Of a stretch of 64,000 nucleotides of DNA, positions 17,778 to 27,225 are shown piece by piece. Origin of the DNA: Planctomycetota bacterium (GTDB taxonomy: Bacteria; Planctomycetota; UBA1135; UBA2386); the NCBI GenBank assembly GCA_020638695.1, contig JACKIB010000007.1, forward strand, positions 62,001 to 126,000, written 5' to 3'. The notes beneath the pieces are model-generated. The model searched no databases and was not told where the DNA came from. It was given only the letters and a program-made list of their open reading frames with translations. The first letter of the stretch is position 1; every line of letters begins with the position of its first letter. The translations under genes and the position numbers were made by a program.

Positions 17778-19007
17778 ATGCATTCCACCGCCGCCTTCTT
17801 GCTCGCCACCTGTGTGTGGCTCGCCCCGGCCACCGCCCAGGACAAGGTCACCGTCCTGAAGGGCGCAAAGATCTACCCGGTGGCCAGCAACCCGATCGAC
17901 GGCGGCATCGTGGTGCTGCAGGGCGGCAAGATCGCCGCGGTCGGCGGGGCCACGCTGGCGATCCCCGACGGCGCCGACGTGATCGACTGCGCCGGCAAGG
18001 TGATCACCCCCGGGCTGATCGATGCCGGAACGTCGCTGAGCGTCTCCGCCAAGAACGCCAACGAGCAGTCCGAGGAGGTCACCCCGCACATGCGGATCCT
18101 CGACGCGATCGAGCCGGGCCACACGGCGTTCACCAGGGTGCGCGCCAACGGGGTCACCACGGTGCAGATCAACCCCGGCAACCGCAACGTGATCGGCGGG
18201 CTTGGCGCGATCGTCAAGACTTGGGGCAATACCACCGCCGAGATGTTGGTGAAGGACGCGTCCAACCTGCGGGTGACGCTCGGCGCGGAGCCCGGTGACG
18301 GCAACCGCGACATCCGCAGCGGCATGCCGCGGACGATCTACTACCGCCGCCCGATGACCCGCATGGGCACCGTCTGGATGGTTCGGAAGGCCTTCTACGA
18401 CGCGATCAGCTACCGCGAGCAGAAGACGGTGCCCGACCCCAAGCAGCAGCCACCGGTCGACCCCGGGCTCGAAGTGTTGCTGCAGGTGCTCGAAGGCAAG
18501 CTCACGGTGCACACCACCGCTCGCGCCGAGCAGGACATTCGCACCGCGCTGCGCATCGCCAAGGAGTTCGGCTACAAGACCGTGATCCAAGGTGGCACCG
18601 AGACGTGGCGGGTGATCGACGACGTCGCCGAAGCGCAGGCCAAGGTGGTGTTCTCGCCGCCCAGCCTCAGCGGCGCCAACAACCCCGACGGCGCCCAAGG
18701 CCGGCTGCACACGCTGAACATGATGGCGGAGCGCGGCGTGCCGTTCGCCATCCAGACCGAATCGAGCCTCGGCGAGCGCTCGCTGGCCCACGAGGCGATG
18801 GTGGCGATGCGCAACGGGCTGTCGTTCGACAAGGCCCTCGCGGCGGTGACGTTGGTCCCCGCGCAAGTGCTCGGCATCGACGATCGGATGGGCACCCTTC
18901 AGCCGGGCAAGGACGGCGACGTGGTCGTCTGGTCCGGTTCGCCGTTCGACCCCACCAGTCGCGCCGAGCGCGTGTTCATCAACGGCCGCGCTGTCCGCAC
19001 CCAGTAA
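17778..19007 (+). CDS. Secreted amidohydrolase-fold protein 3, degenerate
   Basis: This 409-residue protein has a signal peptide ending near ATAQDK. The expected HxH strand reads TPGLIDAGTSLSV, with no metal ligand. NGVTTVQINPGNRNVIGGLGAIVK carries the family framework in a longer stretch, cited here by its landmarks GVTTV and GLGAIVK. The later strand LTVHTTARAEQDIRTAL keeps one histidine. The position of the second histidine has Gln (TVIQGG), and the catalytic Asp position has Thr-Glu (IQTESS). Four ligands are therefore missing or changed and one is left. The start at 17778 is chosen because it begins a full signal peptide; a longer frame from 17313 is an artefact. It sits 19 bases before the next gene. 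Confidence 0.84.
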   Translation: MHSTAAFLLATCVWLAPATAQDKVTVLKGAKIYPVASNPIDGGIVVLQGGKIAAVGGATLAIPDGADVIDCAGKVITPGLIDAGTSLSVSAKNANEQSEEVTPHMRILDAIEPGHTAFTRVRANGVTTVQINPGNRNVIGGLGAIVKTWGNTTAEMLVKDASNLRVTLGAEPGDGNRDIRSGMPRTIYYRRPMTRMGTVWMVRKAFYDAISYREQKTVPDPKQQPPVDPGLEVLLQVLEGKLTVHTTARAEQDIRTALRIAKEFGYKTVIQGGTETWRVIDDVAEAQAKVVFSPPSLSGANNPDGAQGRLHTLNMMAERGVPFAIQTESSLGERSLAHEAMVAMRNGLSFDKALAAVTLVPAQVLGIDDRMGTLQPGKDGDVVVWSGSPFDPTSRAERVFINGRAVRTQ

Positions 19008-19026
19008 CTCCCCACCCCCTGCGACG

Positions 19027-20304
19027 ATGACCCCCCACCTGCGCTTCACGCTCATTTCCCTGGCCACGGCCCTCGCTGCAACGCTCCCGCTCGCCGCACA
19101 AGGCAACGTCGTCATCAAAGCCGGGAGGGTCATTACGATCACCGGCGAAGAGTTGAAGGACGCCGTCATCCAGATCGAGAACGGCAAGATCAAGGCCATC
19201 GGCAAGGGGCTGGAGACCCCCTGGGAGGCCAAGGTCATCGACGCGAGCAAACAGGTGGTGATGCCGACCTACGTGGTCGCGCACACCAGCTTCGGGATGA
19301 GCAGCGGCAACGAGAACATGGCGAACGTGCCGTACCTCACCGTGCAGGACGCCATCGACCCGTCCTCGCGGTTCTTCGAGGAGGCGCTGCGCAACGGCAT
19401 CGGCACGATTCACGTCATCCCCGGTGACCGGACACTGCTCGGCGGCACCGGCATGGTGGTGAAGCCGTTCGGCAAGACCGTCGAGGAGATGGCGGTGCGC
19501 GCCCACACCGGGCTGAAGATGTCGCTGCTGGCCAGCGGTGGCAGCCGCATGGCGCAGATCCACAAGATGCGACGCGCCCTGGAGGACATCAAGACCTACG
19601 AGGCCGACTTCGAACGGCGCAAGAAGGAGTTCGAACAGGAGAAGGCAGCGGGAGCGACCACCAAGAAGGAGTTCGACGAAAAGCTCGATCCCAAGAAGAA
19701 GCCGGTGGTCGACCTGCTGGCGGGCAAGGCACGCGCCTACTTCTACGTGCCCTCGACCGCCGAGCTGCTCGAAGCATTGCGTCTGATCAAGCAGTACAAG
19801 CTGGACGTGGTGCTGGTCCTGGGACCGCGCGTCCATCAGGCCGTCAAACACCTGGCGGCAGTCGACATCCCGGTGGTGCTCGACGAGGCGATGGAGTACC
19901 GCGAGCCCGACCCGGACACCGAGAAAGAGGTGTCCCACTGCCCCGCCGCCCTGCTGACCAAGGCCGGCAAGGAGTACGCGCTGTCGATCGGGGCCGCCAA
20001 CATGAACCACTACCCGTGGTGGCAGATGGCAGCAGCGATCCGCAATGGCGTCAGCCGCGACACCGCGCTGCGGTCCATGACCATCGTTCCGGCCAAGGTG
20101 CTCGGCTTGGACAAGGAGATCGGCTCGCTCGAGGTCGGCAAGACCGCCAACCTGCAGATCCTCACCGGTGACCCGCTGGCCGCGACGAGCTGGGTCGACA
20201 CCGTACTGCTCGACGGGCAGGTGGTGTACGAGCGCGGCAAGGACCTGCGCCTGCAGCACCTGTTCGGCGCGAACGAGACCACCCAGCCGAACAACCCCAA
20301 GTAG
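19027..20304 (+). CDS. Secreted amidohydrolase-fold protein 4, degenerate
   Basis: This 425-residue protein has a signal peptide ending near LAAQGN. The metal strand is MPTYVVAHTSFGM, a single histidine instead of HxH. The framework motif is NGIGTIHVIPGDR...GTGMVVK. A Lys-Glu-rich helix of about 45 residues (near 200-230, FERRKKEFEQEKAAG) precedes LAGKARAYFYVPSTAELLEAL, the equivalent of the GKLPLxIxV strand. The Asp-containing loop of active enzymes is absent; the position reads LSIGAANMNHY. The closing motif is KEIGSLEVGKTANLQILTGDP. It is probably a non-catalytic paralogue. It is followed after 42 bases by the large bimodular gene, the largest gap in the array. Confidence 0.84.
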   Translation: MTPHLRFTLISLATALAATLPLAAQGNVVIKAGRVITITGEELKDAVIQIENGKIKAIGKGLETPWEAKVIDASKQVVMPTYVVAHTSFGMSSGNENMANVPYLTVQDAIDPSSRFFEEALRNGIGTIHVIPGDRTLLGGTGMVVKPFGKTVEEMAVRAHTGLKMSLLASGGSRMAQIHKMRRALEDIKTYEADFERRKKEFEQEKAAGATTKKEFDEKLDPKKKPVVDLLAGKARAYFYVPSTAELLEALRLIKQYKLDVVLVLGPRVHQAVKHLAAVDIPVVLDEAMEYREPDPDTEKEVSHCPAALLTKAGKEYALSIGAANMNHYPWWQMAAAIRNGVSRDTALRSMTIVPAKVLGLDKEIGSLEVGKTANLQILTGDPLAATSWVDTVLLDGQVVYERGKDLRLQHLFGANETTQPNNPK

Positions 20305-20346
20305 ACCCGGACGGCGGCCCCTCGTGGGGCCACGGAGCTTCAGCAC

Positions 20347-23196
20347 ATGCAGCGAACCGCTTTCAGCAAGATCCTGCTCGCGAGCCTGCTCGCGGGTGCA
20401 TCCCTGCCCGCCCAGGACGACGGCGCCACCGCACTGCGCTGCGGCAAGGTGTACCTCGGCAACGGCCAGGTGATGACCGACGTCTACATGGTGGTCAAGG
20501 GCGGCAAGGTCGATCGCTTCGCGCGCACGCCGCCCAAGGACGTCGCGGTGGTCGACGCACGGGACAAGGTGGTGATGCCCGGCATCGTCGCGGCCGACAC
20601 CGACCTCGCCCGGCACCGCGACACCAGCTACAACGTCACGCCGCACTTCGTCGCGCTCGACGGCTTCGACTTCCTCGGCAACTACCGCCGTCCGTTGGCC
20701 GGGGGTGTCACCACCGTCTACCTGTCGCCCGGACGCACTCGATTCGTCTCCGGACAGGGCTCGGTGGTGAAGCTGCACGGCGACGACATCGTGAAGCGGG
20801 TGCTGCGCGAGAGCGCGTGCTTGCGGGTCACGCTCGGCGAGGAGGCCAACCAATCGCCGGCGCTGTTCGAGCCGACCGAACACCCGACTTCCGACGACCC
20901 ACTGTTGCCGGCCCGCCGACAGTTCCCTTCTGCGCGCATTTCGCAGCTCAACGAGCTGCGCCGTGTGTTCCAGCAGGCGCAGGGTGCCGCTGCCGGCAAA
21001 GTGCAGGGCAAGGGTGCGGCGGAGGATCGGTACGACATTCAAGCGCTGAAGGACGTCGCCGGCGGCACCCTGCCGCTGCGGATCGCCGCCAAGGAAGCAC
21101 CGGACGCGCGCAACGCGCTGAAGTTCGCCGAGGAACTCGGTGCACGGCTGGTGCTCGAGTCGCCGTACGAGGTCGAGAAGGTGTTGGCGATCCACCGCGG
21201 CAAGCCGCTGCAGGCGGTGTTCCGCATGCCGGTTCGCCCCGGCGGCAGCAACGCCGGCGGCGAGAACCGCAGCGACAAGACGCCGCGCGACAAGCCGGAG
21301 AACGCGGTGCTCGCCGCGCGCGCCGGCGCGCAGATCGCACTGGTGCCGGGCAGCGACGCGGACTTGCAGGACTACCTGTTGGTCGCCGGGTTGGCGATCC
21401 GGCTCGGCCTGACCGAGAAGCAGGCGATGTCCGCCATCACGCTCGATGCCGCCAAGCTGCTGGGCGTCGATGCACGCGTCGGTTCACTGGAGCCGGGCAA
21501 GGACGCCGACTTCCTGCTGCTCAGCGGCGAACCGTTCGCCGTGGGCACGATGGTCGAAGACACGTTCGTCAACGGCCGCCACGCATTCCACCGGGACAAC
21601 CCCGCCGACATGCTGGTGGTCAAGGCGGGACGCATCATGAGCCTCGAGGGACCGACCCTGGAGGACGGCGCGATCGTGGTGTCCGGCGGCAAGATCAAGG
21701 GCGTCAGCAAGGACCCCACCATCCCCTACGGCGCGCGGGTGATCGAGATCAAGGACGGGGTGGTGGTGCCCGGCTTCATCGACGCCTACTGCCACGCCGG
21801 TCTGTCCGGCGACGGCACCGGAATTCCGGCCGGTAGAGCGGCGCATCGCCTGACCGACGTGATCCAACACGACGACCCGGTGCTGCACACGCTGCTCGGC
21901 GCCGGCCTGACGACGGTGCTGGTTTCCGGTCGGGACTCGGGCACCGTGTCGGGCCGGGTGGCGGCGATCAAGACCGGTGCAGCGGACCGGGCATCGATGA
22001 CGCTGAAGGACATCGCGGCGATCCGCCTGGTACACGACAACGTCACGCCAGGGTCGATCAGCAGCGTCGAGGGCGAGATCAACAAGGCCAAGGCCTACAT
22101 CAAGAAGTGGCAGGACTACGAGAAGGCGCTGGCCGACTGGAAGGCGGGCAAGAAGCCGGCTGAGAAGAAGGCCGAGGAGAAGCCCAAACCCACACCGAAG
22201 AAGGAGACCGACTACATCACGGGGTTGTGGAAGGTCGAGACCCAGGGCCTGCAGTTCCCCCTCGGCTTCCAGCTCGACCTCGCGCTCAAGGACGACAACA
22301 CCATCGGCGGAACCATGCAGCTGGCGTTCCGCGGCCGACTGATGGGCACGCCGATGCCGCTGACCCGCGGCAAGTACCAGGGCTCCGACAAGTCGTTCGA
22401 GTTCGCGGCGCGCGGCGGGATAGGCCGCGGCGGGAGCGCCGAGACCGTGTTCAAGGGCAGGGTCGACGGCGAGTCGTTGACGGGCACCGTCGCGATGGGC
22501 GGCGGCGGCCGGCGCATGGAGGGGCAGTTCACCGCGAACCGCACCGAGGGCATGCCTCAAGCGCGTCGATCCAGCCGCAGCACCGGGGTGCGGCGCAGCA
22601 AGCAGACCAAGGACGGCAGCCCGCGCAAGCCGGACATCGACGACAACTTGGAGCCGCTGAAGGCGCTGCTGGAGAAGCGCGTGCCGGCGGTGGTCAACAC
22701 CACCCGCGCTCCGGCGATCCGCGAAGTGATCGACTGGTTCGCCAAGAACGAGCTGCCGCTGATCCTGCACGGCGCGCGCGACGCGGTCGAGACCCCGGAG
22801 ATCCTCGGCAAGAGCAAGCCCGGCTTCCTGTTCACCCCCGACATCCTGGCGCGCAAGGGCCAGAAGGTGCGCAACAAGGCGGCGCGGATCTCCGAGGCCG
22901 GCTACTCGGTCGGGCTCGTGTCCGGCGATACCGAGGGCGCGCGCTACCTGCCCCTGCACGCCGCGCTGGCGGTGCGCTACGGCATGGAGCCGACCGAAGC
23001 GCTGAAGGCGATCACCCTCTACCCGGCGCGGATGTTCAAGATCGACGACCGCGTCGGCAGCCTGCGCCGCGGCAAGGACGCCGACTTCGTGGTGTTCTCG
23101 GGCAACCCGTTGGAGATGACCAGCCGGATCCTGTTGGTGGTCGTCAACGGCAAGATCGTGATCGACAACCGCACCGACAGCGAGGGTGGGCGATGA
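20347..23196 (+). CDS. Bimodular secreted amidohydrolase-fold protein 5
   Basis: This 949-residue protein is a fusion of two amidohydrolase-like modules. A signal peptide ends near LPAQDD. Module 1 (to about residue 420) has MPGIVAADTDLAR in place of HxH and closes with VGSLEPGKDADFLLLSGEP. Module 2 starts near ADMLVVKAGRIMSLEG and has VPGFIDAYCHAGL, where one histidine remains. Inside module 2, after a Lys-rich helix, residues about 621-735 form an inserted beta-rich domain (GLWKVETQGLQFPLGF to EGQFTANRTEG), which looks like a small lipid- or ligand-binding barrel. The second barrel half then resumes at NLEPLKALLEKRVPAVVNT and ends in VGSLRRGKDADFVVFSGNP. Neither module has a full set of metal ligands. 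Its stop overlaps the next start by ATGA. Confidence 0.84.
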   Translation: MQRTAFSKILLASLLAGASLPAQDDGATALRCGKVYLGNGQVMTDVYMVVKGGKVDRFARTPPKDVAVVDARDKVVMPGIVAADTDLARHRDTSYNVTPHFVALDGFDFLGNYRRPLAGGVTTVYLSPGRTRFVSGQGSVVKLHGDDIVKRVLRESACLRVTLGEEANQSPALFEPTEHPTSDDPLLPARRQFPSARISQLNELRRVFQQAQGAAAGKVQGKGAAEDRYDIQALKDVAGGTLPLRIAAKEAPDARNALKFAEELGARLVLESPYEVEKVLAIHRGKPLQAVFRMPVRPGGSNAGGENRSDKTPRDKPENAVLAARAGAQIALVPGSDADLQDYLLVAGLAIRLGLTEKQAMSAITLDAAKLLGVDARVGSLEPGKDADFLLLSGEPFAVGTMVEDTFVNGRHAFHRDNPADMLVVKAGRIMSLEGPTLEDGAIVVSGGKIKGVSKDPTIPYGARVIEIKDGVVVPGFIDAYCHAGLSGDGTGIPAGRAAHRLTDVIQHDDPVLHTLLGAGLTTVLVSGRDSGTVSGRVAAIKTGAADRASMTLKDIAAIRLVHDNVTPGSISSVEGEINKAKAYIKKWQDYEKALADWKAGKKPAEKKAEEKPKPTPKKETDYITGLWKVETQGLQFPLGFQLDLALKDDNTIGGTMQLAFRGRLMGTPMPLTRGKYQGSDKSFEFAARGGIGRGGSAETVFKGRVDGESLTGTVAMGGGGRRMEGQFTANRTEGMPQARRSSRSTGVRRSKQTKDGSPRKPDIDDNLEPLKALLEKRVPAVVNTTRAPAIREVIDWFAKNELPLILHGARDAVETPEILGKSKPGFLFTPDILARKGQKVRNKAARISEAGYSVGLVSGDTEGARYLPLHAALAVRYGMEPTEALKAITLYPARMFKIDDRVGSLRRGKDADFVVFSGNPLEMTSRILLVVVNGKIVIDNRTDSEGGR

Positions 23197-24536
23197 ACCG
23201 CGCCACACTCGCCACCGCGCTGTGCACCGCGCTCGCCACGGCGCTCGGCGCCCAGGACAAGCCGTCGATGGAGATCTTCTTCGGCCAGCGGCCGAAGGAG
23301 TTCAAGGTCGCGAAATGGGGCCCGGAGAAGCTGCCGAGCCCGTGCTACGCGTTCACCGCCAGCAAACTGCTCACCGGTGCCGGCGCACCGATCGACGATG
23401 CGGTGATCGTGACGCGGGACAGCAAGATCGTCGCGATCGGCCCGCGTCGCGATGTGACCATCCCCGACGGTTGCCAGGTGTTCGACATGGGCGACTGTTG
23501 GATCGCGCCCGGATTCGTCGACTTGCACTGCCACATGATGGGTCGCAACCGACGGGACTACAACGACATGGTCAACCCGACCAACCCGGAGCTGCGCACC
23601 CTCGACATGGTGTCGATGGACCACCCACAGGTGAAGAGCGCACTCGCCGGCGGGGTGACCACCGTGCTGTTCATCCCCGGTTCGGGCACCAACATGGGTG
23701 GGTTCGGCACCCTCACCAAGACCGCTGGCAAGTTCGAGGAAGCGCTGCTGCGCTTCCCCGGCAGCCTGAAGATCGCCCAGGCCGGCAACCCGGAGCGGCG
23801 CTCCGGTGACCTGGGCGCCGACAAGATGGGGATGAACGAGGGTCTGCGACGCACCCTCGACGACGGCTACCGCTACTACCGGGCGTGGGAGGAGTTCGAC
23901 GCCGGCAACGGCCCCAAGCCGAAGAACCGCCCCGACCTGGAGTACCTGCGCGGGTTGTTCCGCCACGAATACCCGGTGACGGTACACACCCAGATCTACC
24001 AGGTCGTGCTCGAGACGCTGCGCGAGCTGCGGATCGAGTTCAACCTGTGGACGGTGATCGACCACGGCACGTTCGACGCCTACCGGTTGTGCGGCGAGGC
24101 ACAGAAGGTCGGGGTGCCGGTGTGCAACGGTCCGCGGCAGTACCACTTCGACCGCAACGAGAGCCGCTTCATCGGGCTGGCTCACGCGTGGTACGCCGGC
24201 GGCACGCACGGCTGGCGCGAACCGGTCCCCGGGGTGGGTCGTGACGGCATCGCCGTCAACACCGACTCACCGGTGATCGCGCAGGAACAGCTCACGCTGC
24301 AGTGCGCGATGGCCTGCCGCCTCGGGTTGCCGTACGACGTCGCGATCCGAGCGATCACGATCAACCCGGCACGGTTCGTCGGCGCCGACCACCGGGTCGG
24401 ATCGCTGGAGGTCGGCAAGGACGCCGACCTGGCGGTGTGGACCGGCGATCCGCTCGATCCTCGTCATCACGTCAAGATCACCGTCGTCAACGGACGCATC
24501 GCGTACCGCCGCGACGAAGAACGCCCACGCTTCTGA
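23193..24536 (+). CDS. Secreted amidohydrolase 6, catalytic metal site retained
   Basis: This 447-residue protein has a signal peptide ending near ALGAQDK. Unlike most of the array it keeps the metal ligands of the amidohydrolase superfamily: HxH in GFVDLHCHMMG, a lysine in GSLKIAQAG, histidines in PVTVHTQIY and VIDHGTFD, and the catalytic Asp in VNTDSPV. It is therefore a likely hydrolase, with a bound metal centre in the periplasm or outside the cell. The substrate is unknown; relatives act on C-N bonds of cyclic amides, dipeptides or imidazolones. It is closely similar to gene 7, sharing MVxPTNPELRTLD and GGVTTxLFIPGSGTN. The start at 23193 overlaps the previous stop (ATGA). Confidence 0.9.
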   Translation: MNRATLATALCTALATALGAQDKPSMEIFFGQRPKEFKVAKWGPEKLPSPCYAFTASKLLTGAGAPIDDAVIVTRDSKIVAIGPRRDVTIPDGCQVFDMGDCWIAPGFVDLHCHMMGRNRRDYNDMVNPTNPELRTLDMVSMDHPQVKSALAGGVTTVLFIPGSGTNMGGFGTLTKTAGKFEEALLRFPGSLKIAQAGNPERRSGDLGADKMGMNEGLRRTLDDGYRYYRAWEEFDAGNGPKPKNRPDLEYLRGLFRHEYPVTVHTQIYQVVLETLRELRIEFNLWTVIDHGTFDAYRLCGEAQKVGVPVCNGPRQYHFDRNESRFIGLAHAWYAGGTHGWREPVPGVGRDGIAVNTDSPVIAQEQLTLQCAMACRLGLPYDVAIRAITINPARFVGADHRVGSLEVGKDADLAVWTGDPLDPRHHVKITVVNGRIAYRRDEERPRF

Positions 24537-24547
24537 TTCGGTCGTCC

Positions 24548-25765
24548 ATGCGCACCACCTCGGCACGTTCCATCCTGCTGCTGTCGGCAACCGCCCTCCT
24601 GCCGGCGCTCGGGTACGCACAGGTGAAGGCGGTTCGCGCGGCCCGTTTCTTCACGATGGCAGGCGACCCGGTGCGCAACGGGGTGATGCTGCTGGAGAAG
24701 GGCAAGATCGTGGCGATCGGGGCCGACGTCGCGGTGCCGGAGGGTGCCGAGGTCTTGGACTTCGGCGCCGCGACAGTGACGCCGGGCTTCGTCGACCTGC
24801 ACCACCACGTCAGCGGCAGCATGGGGGACATCAACGACATGGTGCACCCCACCAACCCGGAGCTGCGCACCCTCGACGTGGTCCGGCCGAGCGAGAAGAT
24901 GATTCGCATCGCCTGCGCCGGCGGCGTGACGACCACCTTGTTCATCCCGGGATCGGGCACCAATCTGTCGGGCTTCGGGGTGCTGCTGAAGATGCACGCC
25001 GGGCGCAAGCTCGTGGACATGGTGATCCGCGAGCTCGGCGCGATGAAGGTCGCCCAGGGCTACAACCCCGAGCGCCGGGTCGGCGACCTCGGCAACTCGC
25101 GGATGGGTTCGCACCAGCTGCTCACCGAAACGCTGATGCGCGGCAAGCGGTACGCCGCCGCATGGCGCGCGTTCCGCGACGGCAAGGGACCGAAGCCGCG
25201 CAAGGAGCCGGATCTCGAACAGCTGCGCCGGGTGTTCGACCTCGAGGTCCCGGTGATCATCCACACCGCGGGAGCGCGCGACTGCGTGGCGACCGCGCGG
25301 ATGTTCCAGGACGTGTTCCAGGTGCGGATGGTGCTGTCGCACGGCACGTTCGACGGCCACTGGGCCGCGTCGGCATTGGCCGCCAGGCACACGCCGGTCA
25401 ACCTCGGGCCGCGGATGTACGACTTCACCAAGGACGGTCGCTTCCAAGGCATCGCCGAGGGCTACTACCGGGTCGGCTGCACCGACCTCTCGATCAACAC
25501 CGACGCACCGGTGATCCCCGCCGAGCAGCTCCAGCTGCAGGCGGCGATGGCGGTGCGACTCGGGCTGCCCTGGCGCGCCGCGCTGGAGGCGCTGACCATC
25601 GTCCCGGCCCGCCAGATCGGTATCGCCGACCGCGTCGGCTCGCTGGAGAAGGGCAAGGACGCGGACTTCTTCGTGTGTGCGGGCGATCCGCTCGACCCGC
25701 GACACCCCCCACAGCAGGTTTTCATCGACGGCCGTCTCGTCTACCGAGCAGGAGATCCCAAGTGA
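24548..25765 (+). CDS. Secreted amidohydrolase 7, catalytic metal site retained
   Basis: This 405-residue protein has a signal peptide ending near LGYAQVK. It keeps HxH (GFVDLHHHVSG), a lysine in AMKVAQGYNPER, histidines in PVIIHTAGA and VLSHGTFDG, and the Asp in INTDAPV. It is the second of the two intact members and is evidently a recent or constrained duplicate of gene 6, which it follows by 11 bases. Both lack the Lys-rich linker seen in degenerate members, which fits a compact active barrel. Substrate unknown. The closing motif is VGSLEKGKDADFFVCAGDPLD. Its TGA shares one base with the next ATG. Confidence 0.9.
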   Translation: MRTTSARSILLLSATALLPALGYAQVKAVRAARFFTMAGDPVRNGVMLLEKGKIVAIGADVAVPEGAEVLDFGAATVTPGFVDLHHHVSGSMGDINDMVHPTNPELRTLDVVRPSEKMIRIACAGGVTTTLFIPGSGTNLSGFGVLLKMHAGRKLVDMVIRELGAMKVAQGYNPERRVGDLGNSRMGSHQLLTETLMRGKRYAAAWRAFRDGKGPKPRKEPDLEQLRRVFDLEVPVIIHTAGARDCVATARMFQDVFQVRMVLSHGTFDGHWAASALAARHTPVNLGPRMYDFTKDGRFQGIAEGYYRVGCTDLSINTDAPVIPAEQLQLQAAMAVRLGLPWRAALEALTIVPARQIGIADRVGSLEKGKDADFFVCAGDPLDPRHPPQQVFIDGRLVYRAGDPK

Positions 25766-27225
25766 TGCGTTCCCCTCGTTCCGCGCCCCTGCCAGCGCTC
25801 CTCGCCGCTGCGCTCCTCGCCGCCGGCGTCCGTGCGCAGACCCGGCCGACCGCGATCACCAATGCGCGCATCTTCACCGCCGAGGGCAAGGTGATCCCGC
25901 TGGGCATGGTGTTGATGCGCCACGGCAAAATCGAAGCGGTCGGTGAGAAGGTGAAGATCCCGCCCGGCGCGATCCTGGTCGACGCCAAGGGTGGGACGGT
26001 GATGCCCGGGGTGGTCAGCGCGTACTCCCGCGTCGGGTTGGGCGGCGGATCGCGCCAGCCCACCGGGATGCCGCGGTTCGGCCGCCGCGGCGGGTTCGGT
26101 GGCTTCCGCGGGCGCAGCTCCAGCGGCCCCGGCAGCAACTCGGCGGCGACCAAGGTGGCGCGCTCGATCTACGCGCGGCAGGACGATTTCCACGAGCTGC
26201 TGGAGGGTGGCGTGACCACCGCGGCGCTCGCCCCCACCGGCACCGGTTTCCCGGGACAGGGCGCAGTGCTCGAACTCGCCGGCACGACCCGCGAGGAGTT
26301 GGTGCGCGGCGACAGCGCGTTCGTCGCGGTGAACCCGGCGAGCAACACCAAGGCGAAGAAGCTGCTCAAGGACACCTTCGCGGCGGCCAAGAAGCTGGTC
26401 GAGGAGCGCAAGAAGCCGGCGGAGCCGAGCAAGCCCACGGGCAAGCCCGACCCGGCGTCGGGCGGCACCAAGCCGAAACCGACGGGCAACGAACCGCCCA
26501 AGCCCGCGCCGAAGCCGGAACCGAAGCCCGAGCCAAAGCCGACCCCCAAGCCCGAACCGACGCCGAAGCCGGAGCCCAAACCGACCCCGAAGCCCACCGC
26601 GTCCGGCAAGGACGGCAAGGCGCCTGCCAAGCCCGCTACCCCGAAGCGCAAGCCCGACGCCAACCTGGAGGTCATAGCCGACCTGCTGGAGGGCAAGCTG
26701 CGCGGCTTCATCACCCTGAACTCCGCGGCCGACGTCCTGCACTACCTCGACGCGGTCGGGGACACGCGCTTCCCTGCGGCAATCCTCGCAACCAGCGCTG
26801 CCACCAGCCGCGGCTCGCTCGACCTGGTGGCCAAGCAACTGGCTGCGCTCAAGGTGCCGGTGCTGCTCGCGCCGCAGCTGGCCACCAAGCCCAACACCAA
26901 CCACCTGACCAACCCGGCGCTGGAACTGCACAAGGCCGGCATCGAGTTGGCGTTCCGCGTTCCCGACGGTCGTGACGCGGCGCGCGCGGTGGTCGCCGAC
27001 CTGATGAACTTGGTGCGCCATGGTCTGCCGGCGGACGTCGCGCTGCGCGGAATCACCGCGGTGCCGGCCAAGATGCTGGGGATCGCCGATCAGGTCGGTT
27101 CGCTCCAGCCCGGCAAGGCGGCGGACCTACTGGTGTGGAGCGGAGACCCGTTCGACCCGACGACTCGCCTGGTCGCGGTGTACCATCACGGCCAGCAAGT
27201 GGAAGAGAAGGAGGCGATCCGATGA
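25765..27225 (+). CDS. Secreted amidohydrolase-fold protein 8, degenerate, Pro-Lys linker
   Basis: This 486-residue protein has a signal peptide ending near GVRAQTR. The metal strand reads MPGVVSAYSRVGL, without histidines. A Gly-Arg-rich stretch (FGRRGGFGGFRGR) follows, then the framework GGVTTAALAPTG...GQGAVLEL. Residues about 216-294 are a low-complexity linker of repeated PKPEPKP units after a Lys-rich helix, a form often used to span the envelope or to separate rigid domains. The C-terminal half has LEGKLRGFITLNSAADVL and ends with QVGSLQPGKAADLLVWSGDP. No catalytic Asp is visible. The start at 25765 uses TGATG coupling with gene 7. Confidence 0.84.
   Translation: MRSPRSAPLPALLAAALLAAGVRAQTRPTAITNARIFTAEGKVIPLGMVLMRHGKIEAVGEKVKIPPGAILVDAKGGTVMPGVVSAYSRVGLGGGSRQPTGMPRFGRRGGFGGFRGRSSSGPGSNSAATKVARSIYARQDDFHELLEGGVTTAALAPTGTGFPGQGAVLELAGTTREELVRGDSAFVAVNPASNTKAKKLLKDTFAAAKKLVEERKKPAEPSKPTGKPDPASGGTKPKPTGNEPPKPAPKPEPKPEPKPTPKPEPTPKPEPKPTPKPTASGKDGKAPAKPATPKRKPDANLEVIADLLEGKLRGFITLNSAADVLHYLDAVGDTRFPAAILATSAATSRGSLDLVAKQLAALKVPVLLAPQLATKPNTNHLTNPALELHKAGIELAFRVPDGRDAARAVVADLMNLVRHGLPADVALRGITAVPAKMLGIADQVGSLQPGKAADLLVWSGDPFDPTTRLVAVYHHGQQVEEKEAIR

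Noticed and set aside
18979..21195. A 738-codon minus-strand open frame opposite the amidohydrolase array
   Set aside because: It covers parts of several array genes and has His- and Leu-rich low-complexity sequence without domains.
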